64,000 bases of DNA from Oenococcus sicerae (GTDB taxonomy: Bacteria > Bacillota > Bacilli > Lactobacillales > Lactobacillaceae). A program made the translations under genes and the position numbers. Positions 19,311 to 28,349 of the stretch are shown here, one piece after another (the first letter of the stretch is position 1; each line of letters begins with the position of its first letter). The notes under the pieces were generated by a model. That model was given only the letters and a program-made list of their open reading frames with translations. It made no database searches and had not been told where the DNA came from. The DNA lies in the NCBI RefSeq assembly GCF_004102045.2, contig NZ_CP029684.2, positions 1,364,001 through 1,428,000 on the forward strand, written 5' to 3'.

Positions 19311-19330
19311 ACCTGTTTTGCCAGGTCTTT
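19311..19330 (+). terminator. Weak terminator-like hairpin before yhaO
   Basis: An ACCTG/CAGGT stem with a six-base loop is followed by only three to four T residues. It may reduce but probably not abolish read-through from ylbF into yhaO. Confidence 0.35.
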
Positions 19331-19345
19331 CACAATCGAGGAAAA

Positions 19346-20560
19346 ATGAAATTTATTCACGCAGCAGATATTCATTTGGGAAACGCGATCAATGGTATCG
19401 ACCGTAAAATTAATTTACCAGTTGAAATTAAAAAACAAATTAGTTTAGCGACTTTTGATGCCTTTGCTAATGTTATTAAACTTGCTATTGATCGACATGT
19501 TGATTTTATTTTGTTTCCCGGAGATCTTTTTGATTCAAGCCAGCAAAGCGCTTATCTCTATAATTTTTTGAATTTGCAGTTCCAAAAATTGAAAGATGCT
19601 GGTATTGAGGCATTCATTTCTTTTGGCAATCATGATTTTCAATCTGATGCCGAAAAGGATTTATTGTGGCCTGATAACATTCATGTTTTTCCTAAGGGCG
19701 AAGCTAAAGTTTTTTATCATGAATCTTGGGATGGCAAACGTATTGCCATTACTGGAACTAGCTTTGCTGTACGCAATCCACGTGAAAGTTTAGTGAAACT
19801 TTATCCGAATCGCGATCAGTCGGTAAAATATGAGATCGGCATGTATCATGGCAATCTTGGCGACACGAAAGGGAATGGCTATGCGCCTTTTTCTGTCCCT
19901 GAATTACAGGCTTTGAATTATGATTATTGGGCTTTAGGCCATATTCACGTTCGCCAGCTTTTGTCTAAGGACCCCGCCATTGTCTACTCAGGGGATCCGC
20001 AAGGACTTGATTTAACTGAAACGGGTGAAAAGGGTATTTATCTTATTTCCGATGAAAATCAAGAGCGGGGTCTCAGTGCAGAATTTCTTCCTACCAGCAG
20101 TTTTATTTTTGATCACTTATCGTTGTCAATTGAAGACTCAGCAGAAGTATCTAAAATTTTCGAGTTGATTATTGATTATTTAAAGCAGAGAAACAGTCAG
20201 AAGCTAACACTTAATACATTAGAAATTAAGTTTTCGCTGCCGATCTCGCAAAAAATCCGCGAACAATTGTCTGATGCCAGTTTTTTGGATCTGATCAACG
20301 CAAAAACAGCTGCTGCTAAACAATTGCTGATCAGAATTAATCTGATCACGGATGAGAAAAAGTCTAGTTTTAGCCAGTTGGATGAACGCTATTGGCAGTT
20401 AGCTAAAGAAGAAGTTTTCAAAAGCGATACTTTTAATCAGGCACTGGGCAAAAACTTCCGTTCGAACGAACAATTCGTCATCAAGCATTTTACCAATTCA
20501 GATGTGCAAGCACAGATCATGAAAAAAGCGGAAGAATTGATTTCAGAAAGGATAAATTGA
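19346..20560 (+). CDS. yhaO: DNA repair exonuclease subunit YhaO (SbcD/Mre11-like phosphoesterase)
   Basis: The 404-residue protein has the calcineurin-like phosphoesterase motifs of Mre11/SbcD: HAADIHLG at residues 5-12, LFPGDLFD near 57, SFGNHDF near 93 and the LGHIHVRQ histidines near 197. It pairs with the ATPase YhaN encoded directly downstream (one-base overlap) to form an SbcCD-like nuclease. Metal-dependent DNA end processing is inferred from family knowledge. The ATG is preceded by GAGG. Confidence 0.93.
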   Translation: MKFIHAADIHLGNAINGIDRKINLPVEIKKQISLATFDAFANVIKLAIDRHVDFILFPGDLFDSSQQSAYLYNFLNLQFQKLKDAGIEAFISFGNHDFQSDAEKDLLWPDNIHVFPKGEAKVFYHESWDGKRIAITGTSFAVRNPRESLVKLYPNRDQSVKYEIGMYHGNLGDTKGNGYAPFSVPELQALNYDYWALGHIHVRQLLSKDPAIVYSGDPQGLDLTETGEKGIYLISDENQERGLSAEFLPTSSFIFDHLSLSIEDSAEVSKIFELIIDYLKQRNSQKLTLNTLEIKFSLPISQKIREQLSDASFLDLINAKTAAAKQLLIRINLITDEKKSSFSQLDERYWQLAKEEVFKSDTFNQALGKNFRSNEQFVIKHFTNSDVQAQIMKKAEELISERIN

Positions 20561-23016
20561 TGGAAATTAAGAAAATCCACATTACGGGTTTTGGCAAGTT
20601 TTCAAATTTTGACCTTGATTTGCAAAACGATCTTCAAGTGATCTATGGCCAAAACGAGACCGGCAAGTCCACTCTGCGTCAGTTTATTACGGGCATTCTT
20701 TTTGGATTTGCTCAAAACAAAAAACAAAGCAATAATTTGTATGAACCGCATGATGGCTCACAATACGGCGGCAGCCTAGTTCTAGAAAAAGATGGTCATC
20801 TTTGGACGATTTCGCGTACGGGCCGGACTCAATCTGAATTAGCAATTAATGATGAGCAGGCGCAGCAGGTTGCCAATCCGGAAGTCTTTTTGAATCAATT
20901 ATTAGCACCGTTTACGCAAGATAGTTTCGAAAATATTTTTTCATTTGATCAAGAACAGTTGAATGAAATCCGTAGTTTATCAGGTAAAGAACTTTCTGAT
21001 CGTTTATTGCGTTTTTCGGCAGTTGATGCTGATCACTGGCAGTCTTTAAGCAAAAACTTAGACAAAAATGCCAGCGATATGTTTGGACTGACGAAAACTG
21101 CCAAACGGCCAATTAACCAATTAATCGCTGAGCATGAACAGCTTGCCCATGAATTAACTGTCATGGGTAGTGAATTAGCTCATTATCGTCATAATATGGA
21201 TCAGCGGACACAGGCACTCAAACAGATCAATGACTTGAAAAATCAGCTAAATGATTTGGACAGTCGGATTCAGTCTTTTACTAAGTTAGTTGAGCTTGCA
21301 GGACTTTTCAATCAAAAAAAAGAGTTATTGCAGCCGCTCATAAATGGCCAATTTTCTAAACAGCAGATTGCTGTTTTAACGGATGATTTAGAACAAAGGG
21401 TTGAAAAACTGCAGAGTCAGATCAAGGGTGTTTACCTAGAAAAAGCCGAAGATAAATCAACGGTCATCGCCGAAAATCCTTTGCTGACGATCTACAAAAA
21501 TAATCGAACACAGCTTGATCTGTTGGAGAAGTCAATTCCTAGCCTAATTGCCGAGAATAATCTTTTCGATCAAACGGATAACCAGGTCAAAAATTTATCC
21601 GACCGCTTGAATCACCTCAATAAAAGCTTAAAAGATAAATTCGGTGGTCAGATCCCTAAAGTGCTGCCGCAGAATGCGAATATCCATGCGCGCAGATCAA
21701 TTACGACCTTTTTTGTGATCGGTGTCATTTTGGCTTTGGCTGGTATTGCGGGTATTGCAAAAGGATTTTTAACACCAGAATTTCCATATCCTTTCTGGTT
21801 TTGCGGCGCCGGTGCGCTTATTTTGGGTTTGCTACTGGCCTTTTTCGAACATCCAAGAAAAGGATCATCTAATTTAGACAAATATCAATATCCAGCCGGT
21901 ATCAGTCTGACAACGGTCCTTGATTCACAAAATGATTTATATGAATATGAACAAAAAATTCAACAATTCAATGAATTAGAAAAACAAAAACAATCTCATG
22001 TTTCAAAAATAAATTCAATTCTGCAATTAGCAAGTTCTTTAAAAAAATATTTGCCATCTTCGAACCAAGCCCACGATGCTTTTATTGATCAGATCCAAGT
22101 GCTTTTGAACGAAATAAAAGATGAAAGACAATCAGCTGTGCTTTCACAGGAACAAAGAAAATTGTCAGACAATAATCGTCAGCAGCAGATGAATCATCTT
22201 AATCAGTTAAAAGCTGATCAACAACAGATTTTCAATCTTTTAGCTGTTGCGGATTACAAAAATTTTCAGGCATTGCAAGCTGAAAAAATGGCTAGTAAAC
22301 AGCGCGAAAACAAACTTGATAATATTAAGCAGCTTTTGACCCCCGCTCAAGAAGCACAAATTCAGCAGCTGGGCGGCATTGCTGCTATTTCCAGCAAAAT
22401 ACAACAACTGCAATCTCAAAAGGAAGATATAAATCAAACTATCGAAGACCATAATCAGCTGCTGCTGACTATCAATGCTGCCTTACTAAATGATAGTACG
22501 GATACAGACTATCAGAATAAATTACAGCAAAAATCCGATCTTGAGACTGAGATCAACAACAGTTTGACTGATTATTTTGCTAATAAACTGGCTGCCAGTT
22601 GGATCAATGAGAGTCTCTATCAGATCAGCTATGAACGTATGCCAATGATCAAGACGAAGGCTGAGAAGTACTTTACCCAATTAACCGCTAATAAGTATCG
22701 GCAAATTATTTTTGATGATCGTTCGCTGTCGGTCGTTGATGATCTGGGTGAACATTATTACAGCTATGAACTTTCAAAGGGCAGTTCTGAACAGCTTTAT
22801 GTTGCTCTAAGATTGGCTTTTGCTGAATCAGTCGCTAGTGAAAATCCACTGCCGTTTTTAATTGATGATAGTTTTGTTAATTTTGATGCTAAACGCAAAA
22901 ATGTGATGGACCAGCTGCTAAATCATTTGGCTACTGACTATCAAGTTATTTATTTCACGGCTAATCAGGACCAAAATTTCTCTGAAAGGAATATCATTAA
23001 CTTAGGAGAAGCTTGA
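20560..23016 (+). CDS. yhaN: SMC/Rad50-like ATPase YhaN
   Basis: The 818-residue protein has an N-terminal ATPase half with P-loop (YGQNETGKST, about residues 28-37), long coiled-coil arms rich in Gln and Lys, and a C-terminal half with the SKGSSEQLY signature and Walker B (PFLIDDSFVNFD). Between the arms are two hydrophobic segments near residues 385-430, so unlike SbcC it is probably membrane-anchored, a feature known for YhaN. It is coupled to yhaO by the shared A of TGATG. Confidence 0.92.
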   Translation: MEIKKIHITGFGKFSNFDLDLQNDLQVIYGQNETGKSTLRQFITGILFGFAQNKKQSNNLYEPHDGSQYGGSLVLEKDGHLWTISRTGRTQSELAINDEQAQQVANPEVFLNQLLAPFTQDSFENIFSFDQEQLNEIRSLSGKELSDRLLRFSAVDADHWQSLSKNLDKNASDMFGLTKTAKRPINQLIAEHEQLAHELTVMGSELAHYRHNMDQRTQALKQINDLKNQLNDLDSRIQSFTKLVELAGLFNQKKELLQPLINGQFSKQQIAVLTDDLEQRVEKLQSQIKGVYLEKAEDKSTVIAENPLLTIYKNNRTQLDLLEKSIPSLIAENNLFDQTDNQVKNLSDRLNHLNKSLKDKFGGQIPKVLPQNANIHARRSITTFFVIGVILALAGIAGIAKGFLTPEFPYPFWFCGAGALILGLLLAFFEHPRKGSSNLDKYQYPAGISLTTVLDSQNDLYEYEQKIQQFNELEKQKQSHVSKINSILQLASSLKKYLPSSNQAHDAFIDQIQVLLNEIKDERQSAVLSQEQRKLSDNNRQQQMNHLNQLKADQQQIFNLLAVADYKNFQALQAEKMASKQRENKLDNIKQLLTPAQEAQIQQLGGIAAISSKIQQLQSQKEDINQTIEDHNQLLLTINAALLNDSTDTDYQNKLQQKSDLETEINNSLTDYFANKLAASWINESLYQISYERMPMIKTKAEKYFTQLTANKYRQIIFDDRSLSVVDDLGEHYYSYELSKGSSEQLYVALRLAFAESVASENPLPFLIDDSFVNFDAKRKNVMDQLLNHLATDYQVIYFTANQDQNFSERNIINLGEA

Positions 23017-23017
23017 G

Positions 23018-23974
23018 ATGCTTAGCGATCATAAAAAAGGCGAAACATATAGCATTTATCTTTTAATTAAAGCTGCTGAAAAAAGGACAACCAGCAAGGG
23101 TTCGCCTTATATTCGTTTGACCCTAACTGATCGTTCGGGAGAAATCCAAGCTAATCTTTGGGATGCAAGTGATCAAGATGTCGAAAAGTATATTGCCGGC
23201 AGAGTTGCTTATTTAACCGTTCTCCAAGATGAGTATCAGTCGAAGGCGCAATTGAAGATTCAGGAAATCCGCTTAGCTAATGACAGTGAACCAGGTGATC
23301 CGTCACTTTATGAGATTAGTTCTCCGATTTCCAAAAAAGACTTGCAATCACAAGTCAGCGATCTTTTGTTTCAGATTACAAACCCTACTTGGAATCGAAT
23401 TGTCCGCAATGTTTTAAATAAATATGCTGATAAATATTATGATTATCCAGCGGCTGAAAAATTGCATCATGCTTATCGCGGCGGCTTGGCTTTTCATTCT
23501 CTTTCTATTGCGAAATTAGCGATCAAAGTGGCAGAGCTGTACCCTCAGATCAATCTTTCTCTGCTGTTGTCTGGGGCTCTGCTGCACGATATTGGCAAAA
23601 CAGTTGAATTGTCTGGACCGGTTGGCACTGAATATACAAATGAAGGACAGCTATTAGGCCATATTGTGATCGGCGATGAGATTCTTGTTGAATCAGCTGA
23701 AGAATTAGGTTTTGATTTGCATTCCGAAGATATGCTGCTGCTAAGGCACCTTATCATTAGCCACCATAATAAGCTTGAGTTTGGTTCGCCGATCCCTCCT
23801 CGAGAACTTGAGGCGTATGTACTGTCCAAATTGGATGATCTCGATGCTCATATTCAGATGATCACGGCTGCTTTAAATAAGACTGAGAGGGGCCATTTTT
23901 CTGAAAAAATCTTTGGTGCAGATAATCAGCCCTACTATCGTTCGAACGCTGATTTACCGCAAAACCACGACTAA
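23018..23974 (+). CDS. yhaM: 3'-5' exoribonuclease YhaM
   Basis: The 318-residue protein has an N-terminal OB-fold (residues about 15-95, with LTLTDRSGEIQANLWDAS) and a C-terminal HD domain with HHAYRGGLAFH, LLHDIGKT and the late HHNKLEFG motif. This is the YhaM arrangement of a metal-dependent 3'-5' exoribonuclease involved in mRNA end trimming. It starts one base after the yhaN stop with GGAGAAG upstream, so yhaO-yhaN-yhaM form an operon, as in other Firmicutes. Confidence 0.93.
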   Translation: MLSDHKKGETYSIYLLIKAAEKRTTSKGSPYIRLTLTDRSGEIQANLWDASDQDVEKYIAGRVAYLTVLQDEYQSKAQLKIQEIRLANDSEPGDPSLYEISSPISKKDLQSQVSDLLFQITNPTWNRIVRNVLNKYADKYYDYPAAEKLHHAYRGGLAFHSLSIAKLAIKVAELYPQINLSLLLSGALLHDIGKTVELSGPVGTEYTNEGQLLGHIVIGDEILVESAEELGFDLHSEDMLLLRHLIISHHNKLEFGSPIPPRELEAYVLSKLDDLDAHIQMITAALNKTERGHFSEKIFGADNQPYYRSNADLPQNHD

Positions 23975-24006
23975 AGTCTTGATTGCAGACAAATTGACTC
24001 GCGTAT

Positions 24007-24015
24007 TGCTACAAT
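24007..24015 (+). promoter_or_regulatory. Extended -10 element of yqeG
   Basis: TGCTACAAT fits the extended -10 pattern and ends eight bases before the yqeG ATG. No Shine-Dalgarno is visible between them, so the 5' leader would be about two bases. It starts the long yqeG cluster. Confidence 0.45.
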
Positions 24016-24023
24016 AAAACTCA

Positions 24024-24545
24024 ATGAGAGGGATTTATAAACCAACTTATCGTGTCAAACGTGTTTGGGGAATCAGTGCACAGGCACTGAAGGATCGCGG
24101 AATCACAACTGTTTTAGCAGATTTAGATAATACCTTGGTTGCTTGGAACAGGCCAGAAGGCGATAAGGATTTTTTTGTTTGGCATGAAAAATTATTAGAT
24201 GCCAAAATTAATTTGATCGTCGTGTCGAATAATTCAACTAAGAGAGTGAAAAGAGCAGTTAAAGCACTCGGGGTTCCGTTTGAATCTTGGGCATTTAAAC
24301 CTTTTCCACGCGGTATTAAGAAAACTTTACGGGATTTCGATTTGTCTAAGGATGAGGTCATCATGATCGGTGACCAAATTATGACTGATGTAGCTGCATC
24401 AAACCTGGCTGGCATTCGTAGTGTTTTAGTTCGGCCATTAACAGTTACGGATAGCCTGCCCACACGAATTAACCGGACTTTTGCTAAACTGATTACGAAA
24501 AATAATAAAGGAAAATGGGAGGATGATCTAGTTGACCCTAAATGA
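24024..24545 (+). CDS. yqeG: YqeG family HAD phosphatase
   Basis: The 173-residue HAD hydrolase has motif I DLDNTLVAW (residues about 34-42), motif II VVSNNS near 71 and motif III/IV MIGDQIMTDVAASN near 115. The family is conserved at the head of the yqeGH-nadD cluster of Firmicutes; the physiological substrate is unknown (phosphatidylglycerophosphate phosphatase activity is known for related proteins). It overlaps yqeH by 14 bases. Confidence 0.9.
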   Translation: MRGIYKPTYRVKRVWGISAQALKDRGITTVLADLDNTLVAWNRPEGDKDFFVWHEKLLDAKINLIVVSNNSTKRVKRAVKALGVPFESWAFKPFPRGIKKTLRDFDLSKDEVIMIGDQIMTDVAASNLAGIRSVLVRPLTVTDSLPTRINRTFAKLITKNNKGKWEDDLVDPK

Positions 24546-25689
24546 TGATCAAGTCGCACAATTATTAAATGAGGGGATCACTTGTATTGGCTGCGGCGCA
24601 CAATTTCAATCCGAAAAAGCAGGTGTTCCTGGATATTTAAATCAAAGTAAATTACATAATTATTTGGCATCATTGAATTCAATTGATGATCCGATCGAAC
24701 TGTTGTGTGAACGTTGTTTCAAATTAAAGAATTATAATCAAATTGAGCCGGTAGCTTTTGATTCGGCCCACTTTCAGCAGATACTTTCTTCGATTGCGAC
24801 AAAAAAAGCACTAGTACTTTACATAGTTGACCTGTTTGATGTTGCTGGTTCAATGATTGATGGTTTATCCCGTTTTATTGGTCAAAATCCTGTTGTCCTG
24901 ATTGGAAATAAATTGGATGTACTTCCTAAATCAGTCAAAAAAAATAAACTGGCCAATTGGTTGAGAAAACAAGCAAAAGATCAGGGTGTTAAAGCTGTCA
25001 AAAGTGTTATTTTATCAGCTGATAAGGGCGATGCTGGACAAATTTTATTGGATGAAATTGCTGATTATGTTGATGACTATCCAGAAATTTTCGTGGTCGG
25101 CGTGACGAACGTTGGCAAATCAACTTTGATTAACCAAATCATCAAACAAGTATCTGGTAATGGGTCTGTGATCACGACATCCCGTTTTCCAGGAACGACT
25201 TTGGACAAAATAGAAATCCCTTTGACTGAGACGAGCAAAATTATTGACACCCCTGGTATTATTCACGCTTCGCAAATGACTCATTTTGTTGATTCCAAAG
25301 ACTTTAAATATTTGTTACCGAATAAAGAAGTAAAAGCGAGAACTTTTCAGCTTATTTCTGGCCAATCAATTTTTCTTGGCGGCCTAGGCTGGATTGATTT
25401 TTTGAACAAACAAAAAATTTCTTTCACGGCCTATTTTGACAATAAATTAGACCTTCATCGAACTAAGTCGGAAAAAGCAGCTGTTTTTTTCAAGACACAG
25501 GCTGGCAAGATTATGCAGCCAGTTGTTTTACCCGGCAACGAGGAAATGCAATCAAAAGAAATCAAATTGTCGGCTGGACAAGATTTAGCAATTTCTGGAC
25601 TTGGTTGGTTTACTTTCCATGATCCGGTCGTTATTTGCTTTCATTTCCAGAAAGGTTTGGCAATTTCTGTTCGGCAGGCAGAAATTTAG
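24532..25689 (+). CDS. yqeH: Ribosome biogenesis GTPase YqeH
   Basis: The 385-residue circularly permuted GTPase has an N-terminal zinc finger (CIGCG and CERCFKLKNYN), then G4 (GNKLDVL), then G1 (GVTNVGKST near residue 188) and G3 (DTPG). It assists 30S subunit assembly. Start is a TTG at 24532 inside the end of yqeG; a GGGAGG sits at a suitable distance upstream, and starting later would cut only a few residues before the zinc finger. Confidence 0.93.
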   Translation: MTLNDDQVAQLLNEGITCIGCGAQFQSEKAGVPGYLNQSKLHNYLASLNSIDDPIELLCERCFKLKNYNQIEPVAFDSAHFQQILSSIATKKALVLYIVDLFDVAGSMIDGLSRFIGQNPVVLIGNKLDVLPKSVKKNKLANWLRKQAKDQGVKAVKSVILSADKGDAGQILLDEIADYVDDYPEIFVVGVTNVGKSTLINQIIKQVSGNGSVITTSRFPGTTLDKIEIPLTETSKIIDTPGIIHASQMTHFVDSKDFKYLLPNKEVKARTFQLISGQSIFLGGLGWIDFLNKQKISFTAYFDNKLDLHRTKSEKAAVFFKTQAGKIMQPVVLPGNEEMQSKEIKLSAGQDLAISGLGWFTFHDPVVICFHFQKGLAISVRQAEI

Positions 25690-25703
25690 ATAGAATAAGA
25701 ACA

Positions 25704-26024
25704 ATGGAAATATTATCAGGTAAACAAAAAAGATATTTACGTGCTCAAGGCAATCAATTACCAGCGATTTTTAGTATCGGCAAAAACGGCCTAACTAAGA
25801 TCTGGCTGGGACAAGTGCTAGACGCCTTAAGAGTTCACGAATTAATCAAAGTCAGTCTGCAGCAGAGCAGCGGTGCAGATACGGATTCAGCCATAAACTT
25901 TATTCAGAAGAATTCACAAATTACGGTCGTACAGAAAATCGGTCACACACTGCTTTTATATTTACCAACGGCTAATCCCGATTATCAAAAAATTTCGATT
26001 GAGGTAAATGAACTTGCTAACTAG
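25704..26024 (+). CDS. yhbY: YhbY family RNA-binding protein
   Basis: The 106-residue CRM-domain protein has the GKQKRYLRAQGNQL start and the SIGKNGLT loop that corresponds to the GxxG motif of this family, which binds pre-50S ribosomal RNA. A longer frame opens at 25635 but would lie within yqeH; ATG 25704 fits the family N-terminus. A TAGAAT hexamer ends seven bases before this ATG, with no obvious Shine-Dalgarno. The 3' end overlaps nadD by 17 bases. Confidence 0.9.
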   Translation: MEILSGKQKRYLRAQGNQLPAIFSIGKNGLTKIWLGQVLDALRVHELIKVSLQQSSGADTDSAINFIQKNSQITVVQKIGHTLLLYLPTANPDYQKISIEVNELAN

Positions 26025-26661
26025 TTTTTCGTCATTGACAACATTTGTCGAGCCAAAAGCTGTATTAGCCAGTCGGAAAGAGAAACACCGAATCGGTATT
26101 TTTGGTGGTACTTTTAATCCGATTCACAATGGCCAATTGATCGCAGCGGAACAAGTTTGCAATCAATTAGGTTTGGATAAAATTTATTTTATGCCAGATG
26201 CTGTTCCCTTCGGCGGTACCCACGAAAATGCCGTAGAACCTTCAGAACGGGCGGAGATGATTCGTCTAGCAATTCGCGGTAATTCTAAGTTAGATATTGA
26301 ATTAACACCGATTCATGATGGTGGTCAACAGTCGACTTATCACGTATTAAAGAAGATCGTTTCTGAGCACCCGGAAAACGATTATTATCTGATCCTAGGT
26401 GCTCACCTGGTGCGCCAGGTCGCAGCTTGGGATAACGCTGTTTCTTTAACTAAATTAGTTCATTTGGTTGCGATAGAAGAGCCTGGAGTTGCCCACGCAT
26501 CTGATTTTGATGCGATTTGGGTCCATGTCAACTGGTTGAGTATTTCATCGTCTGATATTCGTTCTCATTTAAGGACACATCAATCGGTGCGATATTTAAT
26601 TCCCGATGTCGTTGCTGCATATATTGCTGAATATGGTTTATACCAAGGGAGGTTTTTATAA
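26008..26661 (+). CDS. nadD: Nicotinate-nucleotide adenylyltransferase
   Basis: The 217-residue protein makes deamido-NAD from nicotinate mononucleotide. It has the nucleotidyltransferase motif GIFGGTFNPIHNGQ (about residues 30-43) and the C-terminal ISSSDIRSHL. Compared with typical family members there is an N-terminal extension of about 25 residues before the first strand, possibly because translation begins at the coupled ATG inside yhbY; a start nearer residue 20 cannot be excluded. With NadR upstream the cell has two routes to NAD. Confidence 0.93.
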   Translation: MNLLTSFSSLTTFVEPKAVLASRKEKHRIGIFGGTFNPIHNGQLIAAEQVCNQLGLDKIYFMPDAVPFGGTHENAVEPSERAEMIRLAIRGNSKLDIELTPIHDGGQQSTYHVLKKIVSEHPENDYYLILGAHLVRQVAAWDNAVSLTKLVHLVAIEEPGVAHASDFDAIWVHVNWLSISSSDIRSHLRTHQSVRYLIPDVVAAYIAEYGLYQGRFL

Positions 26662-27230
26662 TGTCTTATCCAAAATATGATCATTTGTATCCAGAAGTTA
26701 AATCGGCTTTGTCGCGTGAACGTTTCGAACACGTCGTTCGCACCGGCGAATACGCTGTTCATTTGGCTGAGCTAAATCATTATGATCCAGATAAAGCGCA
26801 GGTTGCTGGTTTGATTCACGATTATGCCAAAGAACGTTCAACAGCTGAGTTTCTAGCGGAGATCGATAAAAAAGGCTTGGACCCGGATTTAAAAAATTGG
26901 GACATATCAATTTGGCATGGCATTGTAGGTGCTGAATTCGCGCATGATGAACTGGGAATTGATGATGAAGAAATTTTAAATGCGATGCGTCGCCATACGA
27001 CTGCTGATGTTGATATGACGACTTTGGACAAGATCGTTTTTATGGCTGATTTTCTGGAACTAGGTCGGAATTTTTCCGATACGGATGTTGCCCGGGATGT
27101 GACTGACCAATCTTTAGATGCTGGTGTTGCTTGGCAGCTTGAATTTTCTGTAACTCGTCTGGTTCGAAATCATCGCGCGATTTATCCTAAAACAATTTAC
27201 GCATATAATCACTGGGTCGGAGGAAAATGA
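26661..27230 (+). CDS. yqeK: YqeK family HD hydrolase (Ap4A-type)
   Basis: The 189-residue HD-domain protein has the motifs RFEHVVRTG (H of motif I), GLIHDYAKE (HD near residue 52) and RRHTTAD with a late D in FMADFLELG. The family symmetrically hydrolyses diadenosine tetraphosphate in Gram-positive bacteria. A GGGAGG is present and the start ATG overlaps the nadD stop by one base, so expression is coupled. Confidence 0.92.
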   Translation: MSYPKYDHLYPEVKSALSRERFEHVVRTGEYAVHLAELNHYDPDKAQVAGLIHDYAKERSTAEFLAEIDKKGLDPDLKNWDISIWHGIVGAEFAHDELGIDDEEILNAMRRHTTADVDMTTLDKIVFMADFLELGRNFSDTDVARDVTDQSLDAGVAWQLEFSVTRLVRNHRAIYPKTIYAYNHWVGGK

Positions 27231-27593
27231 ATGGACAGTAAAGAACTATTAGAAAGAATTGTCAAAGCAGCCGATAGCAAAAAGGCCGAACAACTGGTTG
27301 CTTTGGATATTCAAGAATTATCGATTATTTCTGACTATTTTTTAATTGCTAGTGCTGATACGGGTCGCCAAGTACAGGCGATCGGCAATGAAATTATCGA
27401 TGAATTAAACCGCCAGGGCGTTGCACCGCTTCGAGTTGAAGGATTAGCTGAGGCTGATTGGGTATTGCTTGATTATGGTGATGTTGTTGTTCATCTTTTT
27501 AAAACCGAATCGCGAAGTTATTACAAACTTGAACATTTATGGCATGAAGCGAAAACGGTTGATGTTTCCAAGTGGGTCACGGTGGAATTGTAA
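27231..27593 (+). CDS. rsfS: Ribosomal silencing factor RsfS
   Basis: The 120-residue protein has the family motifs LDIQELSIISDYFLIASA, GLAEADWVLLDYGDVVVHLF and the C-terminal YYKLEHLW. RsfS binds ribosomal protein L14 and blocks subunit joining in starvation. It starts directly after the yqeK stop (TGAATG). Confidence 0.95.
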   Translation: MDSKELLERIVKAADSKKAEQLVALDIQELSIISDYFLIASADTGRQVQAIGNEIIDELNRQGVAPLRVEGLAEADWVLLDYGDVVVHLFKTESRSYYKLEHLWHEAKTVDVSKWVTVEL

Positions 27594-27596
27594 TTA

Positions 27597-28349
27597 ATGG
27601 ATTCTAATTATTCGATGTTTGCAAAATTGTATGATAGACTTTTCGACCTCGACCTTTATCGAGATTGGGATCATTTCGTGCAGGCAAATGTTGATTCTCG
27701 TGCATCAAAACGAGTATTGGACCTGGCTGGCGGTTCTGGCCGTTTGGCTGTGCTGCTCGCTAAACAAGGCTACCAGACAACTTTGTTAGACTTATCATCG
27801 GAAATGCTGAGTTTGGCTAATCAGCATGCTGAAGAGAATCACGTTAGGCTGGATTTGATTCAAGCGGACATGACGGATGATTGGCCCTTGGTAGATTCTT
27901 TTCCATTGATCACAAGCTTTGCAGATTCGCTGAATTATTTACCGGATCTGCAGACGTTGCAGCAGACATTAATACAGGTTTTTCATCATTTGAAAAAAGG
28001 TGGAAAATTCTTATTCGATGTGATCACACCCTATCAGGTCAAAGTCGGCTACGACAATTATATGTATAACAATGATGATGATCCGACACACATTTTTATG
28101 TGGACCAGTTTCCCTGGCGATGATGTGAATTCAGTTGATCATGATTTAAAGTTTTTTGTCTATGATGACCAATTAGATGCTTTTAAATTAGTCAGAGAAA
28201 TTCATCACGAACAGACATATCCGATCAAGAAATACATAGCTATTTTAGAAAAAATAGGTTTTACGAATATTAAAGTCACAGCTGATTTCGGCAGGTCCCC
28301 AGTTAGCGATCAAACAACAAGAGCCTTTTTTTCGGTGGAAAAAGCATGA
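27597..28349 (+). CDS. Class I SAM-dependent methyltransferase (YqeM-like)
   Basis: The 250-residue protein has the SAM-binding motif I VLDLAGGSGRLAVLLA (about residues 40-55), an acidic motif II (TLLDLSSEML) and motif post-I DMTDDWPL. Genes of this type follow rsfS in many Firmicutes (yqeM). The methyl acceptor is unknown. It begins three bases after the rsfS stop and overlaps tmcAL by four bases. Confidence 0.85.
   Translation: MDSNYSMFAKLYDRLFDLDLYRDWDHFVQANVDSRASKRVLDLAGGSGRLAVLLAKQGYQTTLLDLSSEMLSLANQHAEENHVRLDLIQADMTDDWPLVDSFPLITSFADSLNYLPDLQTLQQTLIQVFHHLKKGGKFLFDVITPYQVKVGYDNYMYNNDDDPTHIFMWTSFPGDDVNSVDHDLKFFVYDDQLDAFKLVREIHHEQTYPIKKYIAILEKIGFTNIKVTADFGRSPVSDQTTRAFFSVEKA

Noticed and set aside
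24047-24559. 170-codon minus-strand frame opposite yqeG
   Set aside because: It mirrors the yqeG coding frame, and the HAD motifs on the plus strand are clear.
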